Assembly (NCBI RefSeq): GCF_028768465.1
Contig: NZ_CP118225.1
Coordinates: forward strand, 124,001 to 188,000
DNA length: 64,000 nt
Origin: Rhodopirellula sp. P2
Lineage (GTDB): Bacteria > Planctomycetota > Planctomycetia > Pirellulales > Pirellulaceae
Reading direction: 5' to 3'
The notes beneath the pieces were generated by a model, which made no database searches, had not been told where the DNA came from, and was given only the letters and a program-made list of their open reading frames with translations. Shown here piece after piece: positions 53,041 to 63,335 of this stretch; the first letter of the stretch is position 1; every line of letters starts with the position of its first letter. The position numbers and the translations under genes are program-made.

Positions 53041-53709
53041 TTAGTGAGAGTGTTTGACCTCGAAGCCCGTTTTCGCGAGCCACTGTTCCCACGTGGTGGC
53101 AACTTGATGTGATCCGACTTCAATGTGTTTCCATTGCGGACAGCGGAAACTTAGGTCGGCGTGGCCGGAATGCTGTGAGCTCTTCAACTCGCATCCGAGT
53201 CCCTTGAGCATCGCGGTCAGTTCCGAGAGCTGTTCTTGGTTTTCAACGTGAATGGTCCTCCAATCGGTGGTGCGATAGTTGACCTCTTCGACTTGTCCGG
53301 GACCGTGGCTATGTCCGGCGTGATCGTGGTCGTGTGCCGCATGGTCGTGGCCTTCATGCCCAGCATGATCGTCGCCACCGTGATCCGCTGCGTGACCGTG
53401 AAGAGTCTCGAATCCTGCTTTCTTGAGCCAAGATTCCCATTGGTGAGCAAGCTTGTCGTCGGCAACTTCCAAGCTTTTCCATTTTGGTGACCTGTAAACG
53501 ACATCAGTGTGACCGCCGTGACTGTCGATCTTGGCTTCACAGCCGAGCTTTTGTACGGCGGCAAGGTGTTGCTGCGCTTTGACTGAATCGTCGAAGTGCA
53601 TTTCTTTCCACTCAGGCAAGCAGAATGCGATCGACTCTTCGGCACTGGCAACGCCGCCAACCGATGCGAGTGCAACGAAGCACAGTAGTTTTGAAATTCG
53701 TTTCAACAT
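53041..53709 (-). CDS. two-lobed secreted protein with a His-rich hinge
   Basis: A 222-residue exported protein (signal peptide SKLLCFVALASVGGVASA). Two related lobes (about 28-105 and 145-222) each contain a W(K/R)xxHxxx start, GCE(A/L)K, SxHxGHxD and WExWLxKxGFE. Between them is a hinge with HGHAADHGGDDHAGHEGHDH. This looks like an internal duplication joined by a metal-binding linker. No named family. It is co-oriented with the lipoprotein and the RND gene, so a periplasmic metal carrier is likely. Confidence 0.65.
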   Translation of the reverse strand: MLKRISKLLCFVALASVGGVASAEESIAFCLPEWKEMHFDDSVKAQQHLAAVQKLGCEAKIDSHGGHTDVVYRSPKWKSLEVADDKLAHQWESWLKKAGFETLHGHAADHGGDDHAGHEGHDHAAHDHDHAGHSHGPGQVEEVNYRTTDWRTIHVENQEQLSELTAMLKGLGCELKSSQHSGHADLSFRCPQWKHIEVGSHQVATTWEQWLAKTGFEVKHSH

Positions 53710-53749
53710 AAAACTTTCCTTTTGGAAAATGATCCGTTCGCTTCCTGTC

Positions 53750-56700
53750 TTAGGTCACGGGCTCGGAAAGGGGTTGGGAGGTCTCTGTCGTCCTTGACCG
53801 AGAGTGGTTGAATTGTTGGTGAGATTCCTCGTCTTCGGACTCTTCAGTCAGAGGAATGTCGGTTTTCGATTCGCTGACAACACGTTCCGCCGACTTCAGT
53901 CCAATCAGCCAGAACAATGCCGGGTGGACAAAGAAGTCGAGTAGCGTTGAGCTAATCAGTCCGCCGAGAATCACGGTCGCAACCGGATACAGGATTTCTT
54001 TGCCCGGCTCACCGGCCGCCATGACCAGCGGCACCAGGCCGATGCCGGAAGTCAGAGCCGTCATCAGCACGGGGGCGAGTCGTTCCAGACCCGCTCGAAC
54101 GATCATTTCTTTTGTCCAGTCTTCGCCTTCGTGCTGGACGAGGTGCAGGTAATGGTTCAGCAACAAGATTCCGTTTCGCGATGCGATCCCGGCCAGTGAA
54201 ATGAACCCGACCATCGCAGCGACGGTCAGCGTTTGGCCTGTGACGACCAACGCGATCACCGAACCGATGAACGCCATTGGCAGCGCCATCATCACTTGCA
54301 GCGAGAGGTTGACACTGCGGAACATCGTGTAAAGCACCAAGAACACGCCGACCAACGAGACGGCAAACAGGATGCCGATGACTCGCGATGCGGATTGCTG
54401 GCTTTCAAACTGACCGCTGTACTGAACGAAGTATCCCGGCGGCAACGACTCGACGATGGGTTGGACCTTCTTCTGTATGTCTTGCACCACATCGACCACG
54501 CCACGCTCGGAGACGTTGCATTGCAAAACGATCCGGCGACGAACGTCTTCGCGATTGATTGTGTTCGGGCCGCCTGATTCGTAAATGTTTGCGACCGATT
54601 CCAAGGGCAATTTGCCGCCGTCAGCGAGGTCGATCGTCAACCGCTTGAGCGTTTGCATGTTCTCGCGGTAATCCTCATCGAGACGCAGCATCAAATCGAA
54701 CGTGCGTTGTCCGATCAGGATTTCGGAAACGACTTGTCCGTTGAGAGCCGTTTCGATGAACTCGTTGACTTCGACGGCACTGAGCCCGTAAAGCAACAGC
54801 TTGTCACGATCGAGTTCGATCCGCAGTTGCGGAATGATGACCTGCGGTTCGACCAGCACATCCTTGGTTCCGGGCACCGCTTTCATCGCCGCTTCCATCT
54901 CGCCCGCCTTGCGTCTAAGCAGGTCAAGATCGTCACCGTAAATCTTGATGCCAATTTGAGCCTTCACACCTGAGATCATGTGCGAGATCAAGTGAGCGAT
55001 GGGTTGCTCGACCGCCGTAACGATGCCGGGGATATCGGCCATGGCTTCGCGGATTTCGTCAAGCTGTTCTTCGCGGGAACGAGGCGACTCAGGATCAAGC
55101 TCCAGAATCATCTCGCTCATGTTCACGCCTTCGGCATGTTCGTCTAACTCAGCGCGTCCAGTACGTCGAATGAATCCTTTGATGTCGTCAATCTCGCGCA
55201 ATCGAGTTTCGACGCGGCCAGAAATGTCGTTGGAAGTCGCCAGTGAAGTTCCCGGCGGCAAGACGACATTGAGTTGCACGGCTCCTTCATTGAATGGCGG
55301 CAGAAAGTCGCGTTCGAGACTCATCAGGAACATCCCGGCCAATGCGACCAGTACGGCTGTGACGGCTAGATTGAAGCGAGGAACCGTCAAACTGAAGCGG
55401 ATGACTTTGTCGCCAATCCACTTGATGCCTCGCAGGACGAAACCGTCTTTCTCGTGTCCCTTAAGCTTTTGGCTACCGAGCAACCAATACGACAGCACGG
55501 GCGTGACCGTCAGCGACACAAGTAGCGATGAAAGAATCGAAACGATGTAGGCGACTCCCAGTGGAGCGAACAGACGTCCTTCCATACCCGAAAGCGCGAA
55601 CAGTGGCAGGAACACGAGGATGACAATCATCGTGCCGAACACAATCGAATTACGAATCTCGATACTGGCTCGGAAAACGACCAGCAATGGATGCTTGGGG
55701 TTATCGCTCGCCCGGTTTTCTTTGAGTCGCCGATAGATGTTCTCGACATCCACGATCGCATCATCGACCAGTTCGCCGATGGCAACGGCCAAACCACCCA
55801 GCGTCATCGTGTTGATCGACAATCCGAAAATCGCGAAAACGATCGCTGTCATCACTAACGACAACGGAATCGCAGTGAGTGTGATGAATGTCGTGCGAAC
55901 ATTCATCAGGAACAGGAACAGAATGATGACAACCAAGATGCCGCCGTCTCGCAAAGCTTCGACGACGTTCTCAATCGCTCGGTCAATGAATGACTTTTGC
56001 GTGTAGAGTGGTTCGATGCGGAGATCACCGGGCAAGGAAGGCCGTAACTCCTCAATGGCCGCCATCACATCCTCAGTCACTCGCCGCGTGTCGGCACCCG
56101 GTTGCTTGTTGATCGTAAGAATGACCGCCGGTCCGCCACTGTACTGCCCGTCTTCATCGCGTACCCATGCCGAACTATCGCCGCGTTTGACTTGCGGGCC
56201 TTCGACGACACGAGCGATTTGCCCTAACGCGATCGGTCGGCCTTCCTTCATCGTGACGACGACCTTTTGCAGGTCTTCGATACTCTGGACACGACCAAGC
56301 CCGCGAACGAGCAACTCGTTTGGCCCCTGTTCGTCCAGATAGCCTCCCGTTGCGTTCTCGTTACTGTTTTGCACCGCTTGCTTGACTTCGTGCAAAGCGA
56401 CACCGAACCGCAACATCGCGTCAGGATCGACCAACACTTGAAACTGCTTGCGACCACCACCCATCGTGAACACTTGCGACACACCAGGGATCGTCAGCAA
56501 TCGTTGACGCACAACCCAGTCGCCGAGTGTTCGCAGTTCCAGCGGCTCGGTTGCACCGTCGTTGCTCCACATTCCCAGCATCAGGATTTGACCCATGATG
56601 GAAGAGATCGGCGCGAGCGTTGGTTTGACGCCTTCCGGCATCCGTTCTTGAACGAGTTGCAATCGCTCGGCGACGATTTGACGGTCGTTGTAGATATCCG

Positions 56701-57001
56701 TGTTCCAATCGAACTCGACATAGATGACCGAAATGCCAACGCCCGACGCACTGCGAACGGCCTGTACGCCATTCGCTCCGTTGACCGCCGTTTCAATGGG
56801 GAACGTCACGAGCGTTTCGACTTCTTCCGGTGCCAGCCCTGGTGCCTCGGTCATGATGACCACACGAGGACGGTTCAAGTCAGGGAAGACGTCAATTGGA
56901 GCCTGCATCGCCTGCCAAGTCCCGAATCCCACCAGGAATAGGGCAACGGCGATGACAAGCAAGCGTTGTTTGAGCGCAAATCGAATGATTGAGTTAAGCA
57001 T
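53750..57001 (-). CDS. czcA: heavy-metal RND efflux pump (CzcA-like)
   Basis: A 1083-residue RND transporter. It opens with the heavy-metal-group N-terminus (QAPIDVFPDLNRPRVVIMTEAPG) and has TM4 motif GELVDDAIVDVEN, which differs from both the Cu/Ag type and the classical Zn/Co DFGxxVD form. The substrate is therefore uncertain. The last 35 residues are a Ser/Glu-rich tail (IPLTEESEDEESHQQF). The adaptor gene ends 12 bp upstream. Together with the adaptor and TolC it forms a tripartite export system. Confidence 0.87.
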   Translation of the reverse strand: MLNSIIRFALKQRLLVIAVALFLVGFGTWQAMQAPIDVFPDLNRPRVVIMTEAPGLAPEEVETLVTFPIETAVNGANGVQAVRSASGVGISVIYVEFDWNTDIYNDRQIVAERLQLVQERMPEGVKPTLAPISSIMGQILMLGMWSNDGATEPLELRTLGDWVVRQRLLTIPGVSQVFTMGGGRKQFQVLVDPDAMLRFGVALHEVKQAVQNSNENATGGYLDEQGPNELLVRGLGRVQSIEDLQKVVVTMKEGRPIALGQIARVVEGPQVKRGDSSAWVRDEDGQYSGGPAVILTINKQPGADTRRVTEDVMAAIEELRPSLPGDLRIEPLYTQKSFIDRAIENVVEALRDGGILVVIILFLFLMNVRTTFITLTAIPLSLVMTAIVFAIFGLSINTMTLGGLAVAIGELVDDAIVDVENIYRRLKENRASDNPKHPLLVVFRASIEIRNSIVFGTMIVILVFLPLFALSGMEGRLFAPLGVAYIVSILSSLLVSLTVTPVLSYWLLGSQKLKGHEKDGFVLRGIKWIGDKVIRFSLTVPRFNLAVTAVLVALAGMFLMSLERDFLPPFNEGAVQLNVVLPPGTSLATSNDISGRVETRLREIDDIKGFIRRTGRAELDEHAEGVNMSEMILELDPESPRSREEQLDEIREAMADIPGIVTAVEQPIAHLISHMISGVKAQIGIKIYGDDLDLLRRKAGEMEAAMKAVPGTKDVLVEPQVIIPQLRIELDRDKLLLYGLSAVEVNEFIETALNGQVVSEILIGQRTFDLMLRLDEDYRENMQTLKRLTIDLADGGKLPLESVANIYESGGPNTINREDVRRRIVLQCNVSERGVVDVVQDIQKKVQPIVESLPPGYFVQYSGQFESQQSASRVIGILFAVSLVGVFLVLYTMFRSVNLSLQVMMALPMAFIGSVIALVVTGQTLTVAAMVGFISLAGIASRNGILLLNHYLHLVQHEGEDWTKEMIVRAGLERLAPVLMTALTSGIGLVPLVMAAGEPGKEILYPVATVILGGLISSTLLDFFVHPALFWLIGLKSAERVVSESKTDIPLTEESEDEESHQQFNHSRSRTTETSQPLSEPVT

Positions 57002-57012
57002 GATATGGCCCT

Positions 57013-58500
57013 TTAGTGGTTATGCCCCGCGTGTGGATCAACTCCACCGCCAGACTTGTTTTTGAGAGCCATTTGCATCTGGTGAGCGCCACGCATGGCG
57101 ATAACATCACCGGGGAACAGCGAACCGTCGTTGTCGATCACGGCGGAATACTGATCGCGGTACTTCACATGAACCGGCACGCGATCAAAATGGCTGCCGT
57201 TCTGCTGAAACACGAACGTTTCCGCTCCTTCGCTTGCCACGGCTTCGACGGGCACCACAATTTGTTCCGGCATTTCTTCAACCGGTACTCGCAACTGCAT
57301 CCGTTGACCGGGAACGTAACGCCATTCGACATAACGATTTCCGTCGGCGCGATGATCTTTGGCGACTTCGTTGGGAAGGCGAACGTAGAAATTCAAGGTT
57401 CGCGACTGAGCATCGACTTGATTGGCGAGGTACGCCATTTCCAAGCCCTCGATCACACGAGATTCGGAGCCTGGTTCCTCCAAGATCGCATCGACTTTCC
57501 AGCCGTTTTGCGACGCTCTCCGAAGTTGCTTGATGTCTTGCTCGAACGCGAGTCCTTCGATGAACAGTTCGTCGTAGTCCGTTAGGATGCAGAGTGTTTC
57601 TCCCGCATTGATAGACTGGCCTTTATGTACGGCCAAGTCTTGCAGAATCAACGGGCCAGTGTGTTTGTTCTGGTCTTCCTTGACGTAACTCGCTTGAATG
57701 ACATGCTGGGTTAACCGCAATTCTTCCTCACCGTGGCTATCGACGCTCGGTGCGAAGATTTGTAGCTCACGAAGCAGTCGTCGCTCGCGTTCGATTTGCG
57801 AGACTTGATTATCCGACAAGCCGTGCAGCCGAAGGGATTCGCGCTGTGCGCCCAGGTTGGCATTCAGCTTGTCTCGTGAGTACTCCCGCTCCAGCAGCAC
57901 TTTGCCAGCGACCGCACCACTTCGTGTGACCTGTTGTAAACGTGCAATCTCACGATTCTCGACATCTAGTTCACCGAGTGTGCGGACGAAGTCGGTCTGT
58001 GCATTGACAAGGTCTTCGTGTGTCAAGCGAATCTGGAACAGCAGACTTCCCGGCTCGACCGCCTCGCCTTGCACGGCATGAACGTGCGTGACGACGCCGG
58101 TCATCGGCGTCGCAACTTGGACTCGAGAGCGACCAGGACGCTCGACGACGACAGCAGGCACCGTGATGGAGCGGCGGAAGGTTTCCAACTTGATCGGGCG
58201 GATCGTTTCGTCGGACAATCCAATGTTGCGGATCGCTTGTCTTGACAGCTCCAACGAAGTCGCTGCGTCATGCCCCGCGTGGGCCGCGTGATCGTGACCG
58301 GCATGAGGATCAACCTCGCCAGCCGCCTCACCCTCGTGCGATTCGCCGCCGCTGTTGCGGAACGAAACAGCGGTTTGATCGACCCACGCCTTCGTGGCCG
58401 GGAACCAACGCTGCCAGGTGAAACCACCGACGATCACAACGATCAGCGTGGCGACTAACCAAACCCACTTCATGGGCACTTTGGGCATACGGATTTTCAT
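57013..58500 (-). CDS. czcB: RND periplasmic adaptor with His-rich ends (CzcB-like)
   Basis: A 495-residue membrane-fusion protein: TM helix (WVWLVATLIVVIVGGFTW), His-rich stretch (DPHAGHDHAAHAGHD), lipoyl half-motifs (VQVATPMTGVVTHVHAVQGEAVEPG), a coiled-coil hairpin, beta-barrel domain, and a C-terminal GGVDPHAGHNH tail. Both ends can bind divalent metals, so it probably hands ions to CzcA. It starts at ATG 58500 and ends 12 bp before czcA. Confidence 0.87.
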   Translation of the reverse strand: MKIRMPKVPMKWVWLVATLIVVIVGGFTWQRWFPATKAWVDQTAVSFRNSGGESHEGEAAGEVDPHAGHDHAAHAGHDAATSLELSRQAIRNIGLSDETIRPIKLETFRRSITVPAVVVERPGRSRVQVATPMTGVVTHVHAVQGEAVEPGSLLFQIRLTHEDLVNAQTDFVRTLGELDVENREIARLQQVTRSGAVAGKVLLEREYSRDKLNANLGAQRESLRLHGLSDNQVSQIERERRLLRELQIFAPSVDSHGEEELRLTQHVIQASYVKEDQNKHTGPLILQDLAVHKGQSINAGETLCILTDYDELFIEGLAFEQDIKQLRRASQNGWKVDAILEEPGSESRVIEGLEMAYLANQVDAQSRTLNFYVRLPNEVAKDHRADGNRYVEWRYVPGQRMQLRVPVEEMPEQIVVPVEAVASEGAETFVFQQNGSHFDRVPVHVKYRDQYSAVIDNDGSLFPGDVIAMRGAHQMQMALKNKSGGGVDPHAGHNH

Positions 58501-58747
58501 GGTAACGAAACCAACGGAACAACTGCCGGAGAAACCAACCCACGATTCAATGTGTGTGGATCAGAGAAAGGTCAACGCGAAGAAGCGTCCGTGGCAGATG
58601 ACCGGCGAATGCAGGCTGAATCAATCAGCGCAAGCGAAATTCGCCAAGAGTGTCGGAGCCGATGCACGAGGATCGAAAGTCTTGACGACTTCCGCTACGG
58701 CATCGAGGCACAGTCACTCTCATTCAATCACGGACGAGAGCGGACCG

Positions 58748-59260
58748 TTAGAGACGCCAGACTTGCGTCTTGATGCGGAGAGGTGACTGCACGTCGTGCG
58801 GATCGGGCGGCGAACCGTACACCGTCCGTGCTGCGAGCATGTCTTGCGACGACAACGACAAACAGTGCGTCAGCAAGGGCGACCAATCGTAGGTCAGCAT
58901 CAACGAAATGTTGTTGTCTCGTTGATCGGCAACGAAGTTGCAGTCAGCTTCGTCACAGGATTCATGCGGTCCATGGGAGCCCGAACATGGATGACTGGAC
59001 TCGTCATCAAAGCACTCGCAAGTGATCGAGCCATCCGCATTGTGCTGATGTTGGCACGAAGCCTTGTGACCTTCGTGGGAATGTCCGTCGTGATCGTGGC
59101 CAGCGTCGCTAAGACCAACCACGTGCGGCACGTCCACCATCACCTGGTCATCACCGTGACAGTGCGTGTGACCCGCGTGAGCGTGATGCACGCAACAACC
59201 CAGCAGTGCGTGAAGCACTACGGCGGTCATCGTCGAGTAGGTGAGGAGCTTGTGAAACAT
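58748..59260 (-). CDS. exported His/Cys-rich protein
   Basis: A 170-residue protein with an N-terminal hydrophobic signal (LTYSTMTAVVLHALLGCCVHHAHAG) and a dense His/Cys section: HTHCHGDD, GHDHDGHSHEGHKASCQHQH, CECFDD, HPCSGSHGPHESCDEADC. The C-terminal 50 residues are normal in composition. No family recognised. It lies 247 bp upstream of the adaptor gene on the same strand and downstream of the TolC gene, so it is probably an accessory metal binder of this tripartite system. Confidence 0.65.
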   Translation of the reverse strand: MFHKLLTYSTMTAVVLHALLGCCVHHAHAGHTHCHGDDQVMVDVPHVVGLSDAGHDHDGHSHEGHKASCQHQHNADGSITCECFDDESSHPCSGSHGPHESCDEADCNFVADQRDNNISLMLTYDWSPLLTHCLSLSSQDMLAARTVYGSPPDPHDVQSPLRIKTQVWRL

Positions 59261-59514
59261 GGTCGCTTTGTTGGGATACGGACAATCGGCGTATTGCGCC
59301 TAATCGTCGCAGTATTTCTATCGGCTTTCTCGATTGAGGGCTATACCGAAATCTTCAGCGGTCAGCTAATGCACGAGTCGTGCCAATCAAAGATTGACTG
59401 CGAATCGTTGAGAAATATCGTAAAACCGACGTCTGACAAATTCTCGAAACGTTGTCAATCTGACCTCGGCACTGTCCCATCCTGAGACAGTTTCCAGCGG
59501 AATCGGCATTCAGC

Positions 59515-61146
59515 CTATTGCTGGCTGAGCGTCAATCCTCGCAAGCTATCGTCGCCGCTGTTGTCGATCACGGCATCCAAAGCACCGGTTAGGACGAAGC
59601 CATCAACTCGTGCGCGGGCTTGAGCCAGTTGCTGCTGCGACACGATGTATTGCAAGTTCGTGTCAAAGTAGGTTCGGCGGGACACCAGGACTTGAACGAA
59701 GCTCGTTTCGCCGGCTTTGTAGGCAAGCTCAGCGAGCTTTAAGCCGTCTTCCGCGTTGGGAAGGATGTCGTTGGCGTACTGCTCGACGGCGACCAATGAA
59801 GAATCGTAGTCGCGCGAAACTTGGGCCAAGCGTGCTTTGATCGAGTTTTCGATCCGCTGGAGTTCGCGGGACGCACGCACATACTCGGCGTGGGCCGCCG
59901 AGATGTTGCCTTGGTTTTTGTTGAATACCGGGATCGGCGCTCCGACTTGAAAGTTAATCATGCCGTTGTCCGTGCCGTTGTCATAGCCCGATGCGAGCTG
60001 CAAATCCAAGTTCGGGATCGGCTGAGCCTGTTGGCGGCAAAGATTGGCTCTGGCTTGATTGATTCGCGCCTGTGCCGACTGCACTTCGGGACTGGATGCG
60101 ATCATCGTAGACGCAACGACCGACCAGTCCAGATTGGTTTCCGCATCGGGTAGTGTGCCTTGGAGCGGCACGGGCATCATGTCAGGGTTGCCCGCCAAAG
60201 CGGCCATCTCTCGCCATGCTGCGTCGAAACGGATTTGGGCTTGCCGCAGAGCCAAGTCAATCTCGTTCTTTTGAACTTTTGCTTGAACGATTTCCAGTTG
60301 CGAGCCTTCTTGCGCTTCTTTGAGTTGCTCGGCGATATCGACTCCCTTGTCCGCGACCGATTGGAAGTCGCGGATCAAATTCACTCGTTGTTGTGCCGCC
60401 AAGGCTTCGTAGAACGTGATGCGAATGTCAGTCGCGATGCGATATTTTTGGGCTTCGAGCTGCATCAGTTGCGCACGCAACGCTTCGTTGAGCACAGCGC
60501 GATTCAATGCCAATTTATCGCCAGTGATGATCGTTTGCGAGATGAACACCGTGTGCTGATCGGTGCCTCGGTCGGCGAGTTGGGTAGCGTTGTAGCCGAC
60601 CGTTGGGTTGGCACGCAGACCGACTTGGCATTTGAAACCAGCGGCCTTTTGCGTGGTTGCAACGAGTTCGGCAATCGTCGGATTGTTCGCCAAAGCCATC
60701 GACTCGATCGCTTCGAGCGTTAACGCGGCGGGCTGTTCGCTGAGGTAGTAATCATTGCCGGTTGAGAATGGTTCAACGGCGACTTCGCTGAGCGACGGTT
60801 CGGGCGAATCCAGCGCCATAATGTCTCGCAAGGAACCGGCGGACTCCTTATCGGAATCATCCTCTTCCGTTGCAACGGGTTTGTCGTCATCCGACTTGTC
60901 GTTGTACGCGACCGTGATCACAGGTGCCGCAACGATGGCCGTCGCCGGTGTTGAGGCGACGTTCGCTTCGCTCGATTGAAGCATTGTGGGATTGCGAGCT
61001 GATGTCGCAACGTGATTGCCAACACTCTGGCAACCTGTCGTGAAACTCATCGCTGAGCCCAGCGTCAATGTCATGCCCATCGCCACACGCAATCGCCGAC
61101 GCCGCGATTGACGAGTACGATTGCTGGTCGGTTGTGATGCGATCAC
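59515..61146 (-). CDS. TolC-family outer-membrane lipoprotein (CzcC-like)
   Basis: A 543-residue outer-membrane channel protein. The N-terminus has an Arg-rich start and a lipobox-like MSFTTGCQS. The OEP repeats begin at LEAIESMALANNPTIAELVATTQKA (near 150) and at SPEVQSAQARINQARANL. The linker between residues 55 and 130 is low complexity and acidic. It is the first gene of the unit that includes czcB and czcA and so probably completes the export complex. Confidence 0.85.
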   Translation of the reverse strand: MIASQPTSNRTRQSRRRRLRVAMGMTLTLGSAMSFTTGCQSVGNHVATSARNPTMLQSSEANVASTPATAIVAAPVITVAYNDKSDDDKPVATEEDDSDKESAGSLRDIMALDSPEPSLSEVAVEPFSTGNDYYLSEQPAALTLEAIESMALANNPTIAELVATTQKAAGFKCQVGLRANPTVGYNATQLADRGTDQHTVFISQTIITGDKLALNRAVLNEALRAQLMQLEAQKYRIATDIRITFYEALAAQQRVNLIRDFQSVADKGVDIAEQLKEAQEGSQLEIVQAKVQKNEIDLALRQAQIRFDAAWREMAALAGNPDMMPVPLQGTLPDAETNLDWSVVASTMIASSPEVQSAQARINQARANLCRQQAQPIPNLDLQLASGYDNGTDNGMINFQVGAPIPVFNKNQGNISAAHAEYVRASRELQRIENSIKARLAQVSRDYDSSLVAVEQYANDILPNAEDGLKLAELAYKAGETSFVQVLVSRRTYFDTNLQYIVSQQQLAQARARVDGFVLTGALDAVIDNSGDDSLRGLTLSQQ

Positions 61147-61546
61147 CGCGTTTTCCTCCGTGAAAAATAAGACCAGCCGGAGTTTTCGATCGGTTCAGCA
61201 TGGGCGAGATATTGCGTCAAATCGTTATAGTCGGCCCCTCCCGAACTGATTCGAGTTCGGTGGTGACGGTTGTGCGGAAGATGATGCGGAAGGGCCTGCA
61301 ATTGACGCCGGATTTCTTGCCCACGAACGTCCTTCTTTGCGGTTTCTCAAAAACGGCTCGCTTCGATCACACGATGTAGTCAATCGGATATCGGCGGTTC
61401 TTGCCTCAGAACATCCAATTGGCCTTAAACACGGGGAAAACTGCTGTTAGCAGCGTTTGGCACGGCGCATGCGATGTTTCACATGAAGTTTCCTGCTATC
61501 TGTCTCTTCAAGACAGACCCCGCAACACAACACAAAGGTCTCAGTC
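61147..61546. promoter_or_regulatory. 400-bp divergent promoter region
   Basis: This gap separates the minus-strand TolC gene from the plus-strand His-rich gene at 61547. It should hold promoters for both. No ATACC-N7-GGTAT site occurs in it, so this second RND unit is probably not under the CsoR-type box. I see no convincing gene or repeat here. Confidence 0.4.
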
Positions 61547-61876
61547 ATGTTGAACAAGAAATTCTTTCTCCCCGTCATCGCACTTGCCGCCGCCTTCACC
61601 TTCGCTCTTGGTAGCGAAGCCCAGGCTCAGCATGGTCATGGATGGGGATACGGTCACAGCGGCTTCCACAGTGGCCGCGTCTATCAGCCAGTGTCACCAT
61701 CGCATTGGGGCCACCGATATCAATCGAGCTACCGCAGCTTCGGATGGCGTCAACCGACTTTTCACGACACGACACACCTTGACTATCACGCCCCAACGAT
61801 TCGTCGGCACGGAAATCACTTCCACGTTCAGCCGGGACACTACGACGTGCATCGTAGCGGTCACTGGCATCACTAG
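61547..61876 (+). CDS. secreted His/Gly/Ser/Tyr-rich protein
   Basis: A 109-residue protein with a clear signal peptide (FFLPVIALAAAFTFALGSEAQAQ) followed by HGHGWGYGHSGFHSG and a His/Arg/Tyr-rich remainder containing DTTHLDYH and RRHGNHFHVQPGHYDVH. The HGNHFHVQPGHY-like words recur in the neighbouring minus-strand His-rich protein. Likely an exported metal-binding protein; no family recognised. Confidence 0.6.
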   Translation: MLNKKFFLPVIALAAAFTFALGSEAQAQHGHGWGYGHSGFHSGRVYQPVSPSHWGHRYQSSYRSFGWRQPTFHDTTHLDYHAPTIRRHGNHFHVQPGHYDVHRSGHWHH

Positions 61877-61931
61877 AGTGCGCCAGAGTAGTCGACCTGC
61901 TCAGCTAGCACGTCTATCAGGCGTGTTCCGT

Positions 61932-62654
61932 TCAGTGGTGCCCACCATGAACGTGGGTGGTCGTATGAGGCACCGCATCGAGATGCGTTGTTGTGTGTGG
62001 AACTGCGTGTAAGTGGTTTCCGTGTCGTTGATAGTCAATGTGCGTTTGCGTATGCGGCACATAGTCAATGTGCGTTTGCGTGTGCAGATGTGGTTGATGG
62101 GTGGATCGGAAGCCGCCGTGAACCGTGCCAGCCCTGTTCCGATAGATCACTCGCCCCTGCTGCGGAAGTCGTTGACCTTGGATGGAGACTGCCCGTCCCT
62201 GGATCACTTGTCCCTGGATCACTGGGCGAGCAACACGATACGGTTGCCGATTCGGCTGACTGAAAACCTGTTGATTTCCGTAAGGCACTGCCTGATTGAA
62301 TTGCCCCGTCGTATGCGGAACTTGGTCAATGTGCGTTGTCGTATGCGGCACTGCATCGACATGATTCCCGTGTTGAACTTAATCAGTATGCGTTGTCGTA
62401 TGGGGCACGCTATCAAAATGGGTGGTCGCGTGGGGGACGTGGTCGAAATGCGTGGTCGTGTGAGGAATGCGATCAATGTGCGTGGTTGTGTGAGGCACTG
62501 CGTCGACATGGTTGCCGTGGCGGACGTAGTCCGTGTGGGTCGTCGTGTGAGGCACATTGTGAAAATGCGTGGTCGTGTGTGGCACGATATGCTGCGCCCC
62601 AGCGGTGGACACCAGCGCCACGGTTGCAACGGCACCTAAGAGGAAACGTCTCAT
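61932..62654 (-). pseudogene. PHTTTH-repeat protein split by an in-frame stop
   Basis: Two frames in the same register, 62379-62654 and 61932-62378, encode one protein separated by a single TAA at 62379-62381. The N-terminal part has a signal peptide (RRFLLGAVATVALVSTAG) and repeats of the form VPHTTTHxD; after the stop the text resumes as VQHGNHVDAVPHTTTHID. The equivalent upstream repeat reads DYVRHGNHVDAV, so a TAC-to-TAA change in DYV would explain the stop. The intact protein would be about 240 residues with roughly ten His-Thr repeats. Expression might still occur by readthrough or as a short form. Confidence 0.65.
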
Positions 62655-62943
62655 CAAACCAACTCCATACGGGAAAATTCGCACGGGCAATCACGATCCG
62701 GCGAATCATTGACACCGCCCAACTAGCTTAGCAAGCAATGGGAGGGGGTGGGCGAAAAAACCAATCTCCGAGTGATTCGTTGCCTGTCGTCTCATTCGCA
62801 TGACTTCGTCGTCAATGAGACAACTCGGAGTACAACTCAGCCTAGCAATCCATTGATATTTCGGTTTGGCACGCGCAATGCGTTGCTTTGCTATTCAGCG
62901 GCACTTGCCGCGAACCTCCCCTCGAATGTTAGGAAAGAACCCT

Positions 62944-63288
62944 ATGAATCGTGCCTTTGCAATTGCCGCTCTCGCAGTAGGACTATTCGTCTTTACCGGA
63001 AACACAGATGCCACCGCGAACGACTACTTTCACGGCGGACACCACGGTTACCACGGGAGTCATCACGGTGGCGGTCACCATGGCGGCTACGCTCACGCAC
63101 CTGTTCAAACGTATGGCAACTACGGCTATTCATCGAACTACGGCGGCTATGGATATGGCCAAACTTATCAGCCACGATACCAGCAACGGTACGCCCCGAC
63201 CTACCGATCGCAACCCTATCGCCAGCGAGGTGGCTTGCACCTTGATATCGGACGCTTCCATGTTCTAGGTGTTGGTGGCCATCACTAA
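62944..63288 (+). CDS. secreted His/Gly/Tyr-rich protein
   Basis: A 114-residue protein: signal peptide (FAIAALAVGLFVFTGNTDATA), a HGGHHGYHGSHHGGGHHGG segment, and a Tyr/Gln/Arg-rich middle. It ends in GGLHLDIGRFHVLGVGGHH. ATG 62944 is supported by an AGGAAAG upstream; the frame is open further 5'. Probably a metal-binding or surface protein; no family recognised. It belongs to the His-rich cluster at this end. Confidence 0.65.
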   Translation: MNRAFAIAALAVGLFVFTGNTDATANDYFHGGHHGYHGSHHGGGHHGGYAHAPVQTYGNYGYSSNYGGYGYGQTYQPRYQQRYAPTYRSQPYRQRGGLHLDIGRFHVLGVGGHH

Positions 63289-63335
63289 TCAAGCGTTGTT
63301 CGCTTGCGAATGTTACCGACCGCGCTGAATCAGTT

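Noticed and set aside
56267-56941. 224-codon plus-strand frame inside czcA
   Set aside because: Shadow of the RND transporter gene; no independent evidence.
61932-62690. Repeated 20-30 bp words considered as a CRISPR array
   Set aside because: Units are degenerate coding repeats for His-Thr motifs with no unique spacers of constant length and no cas genes nearby.
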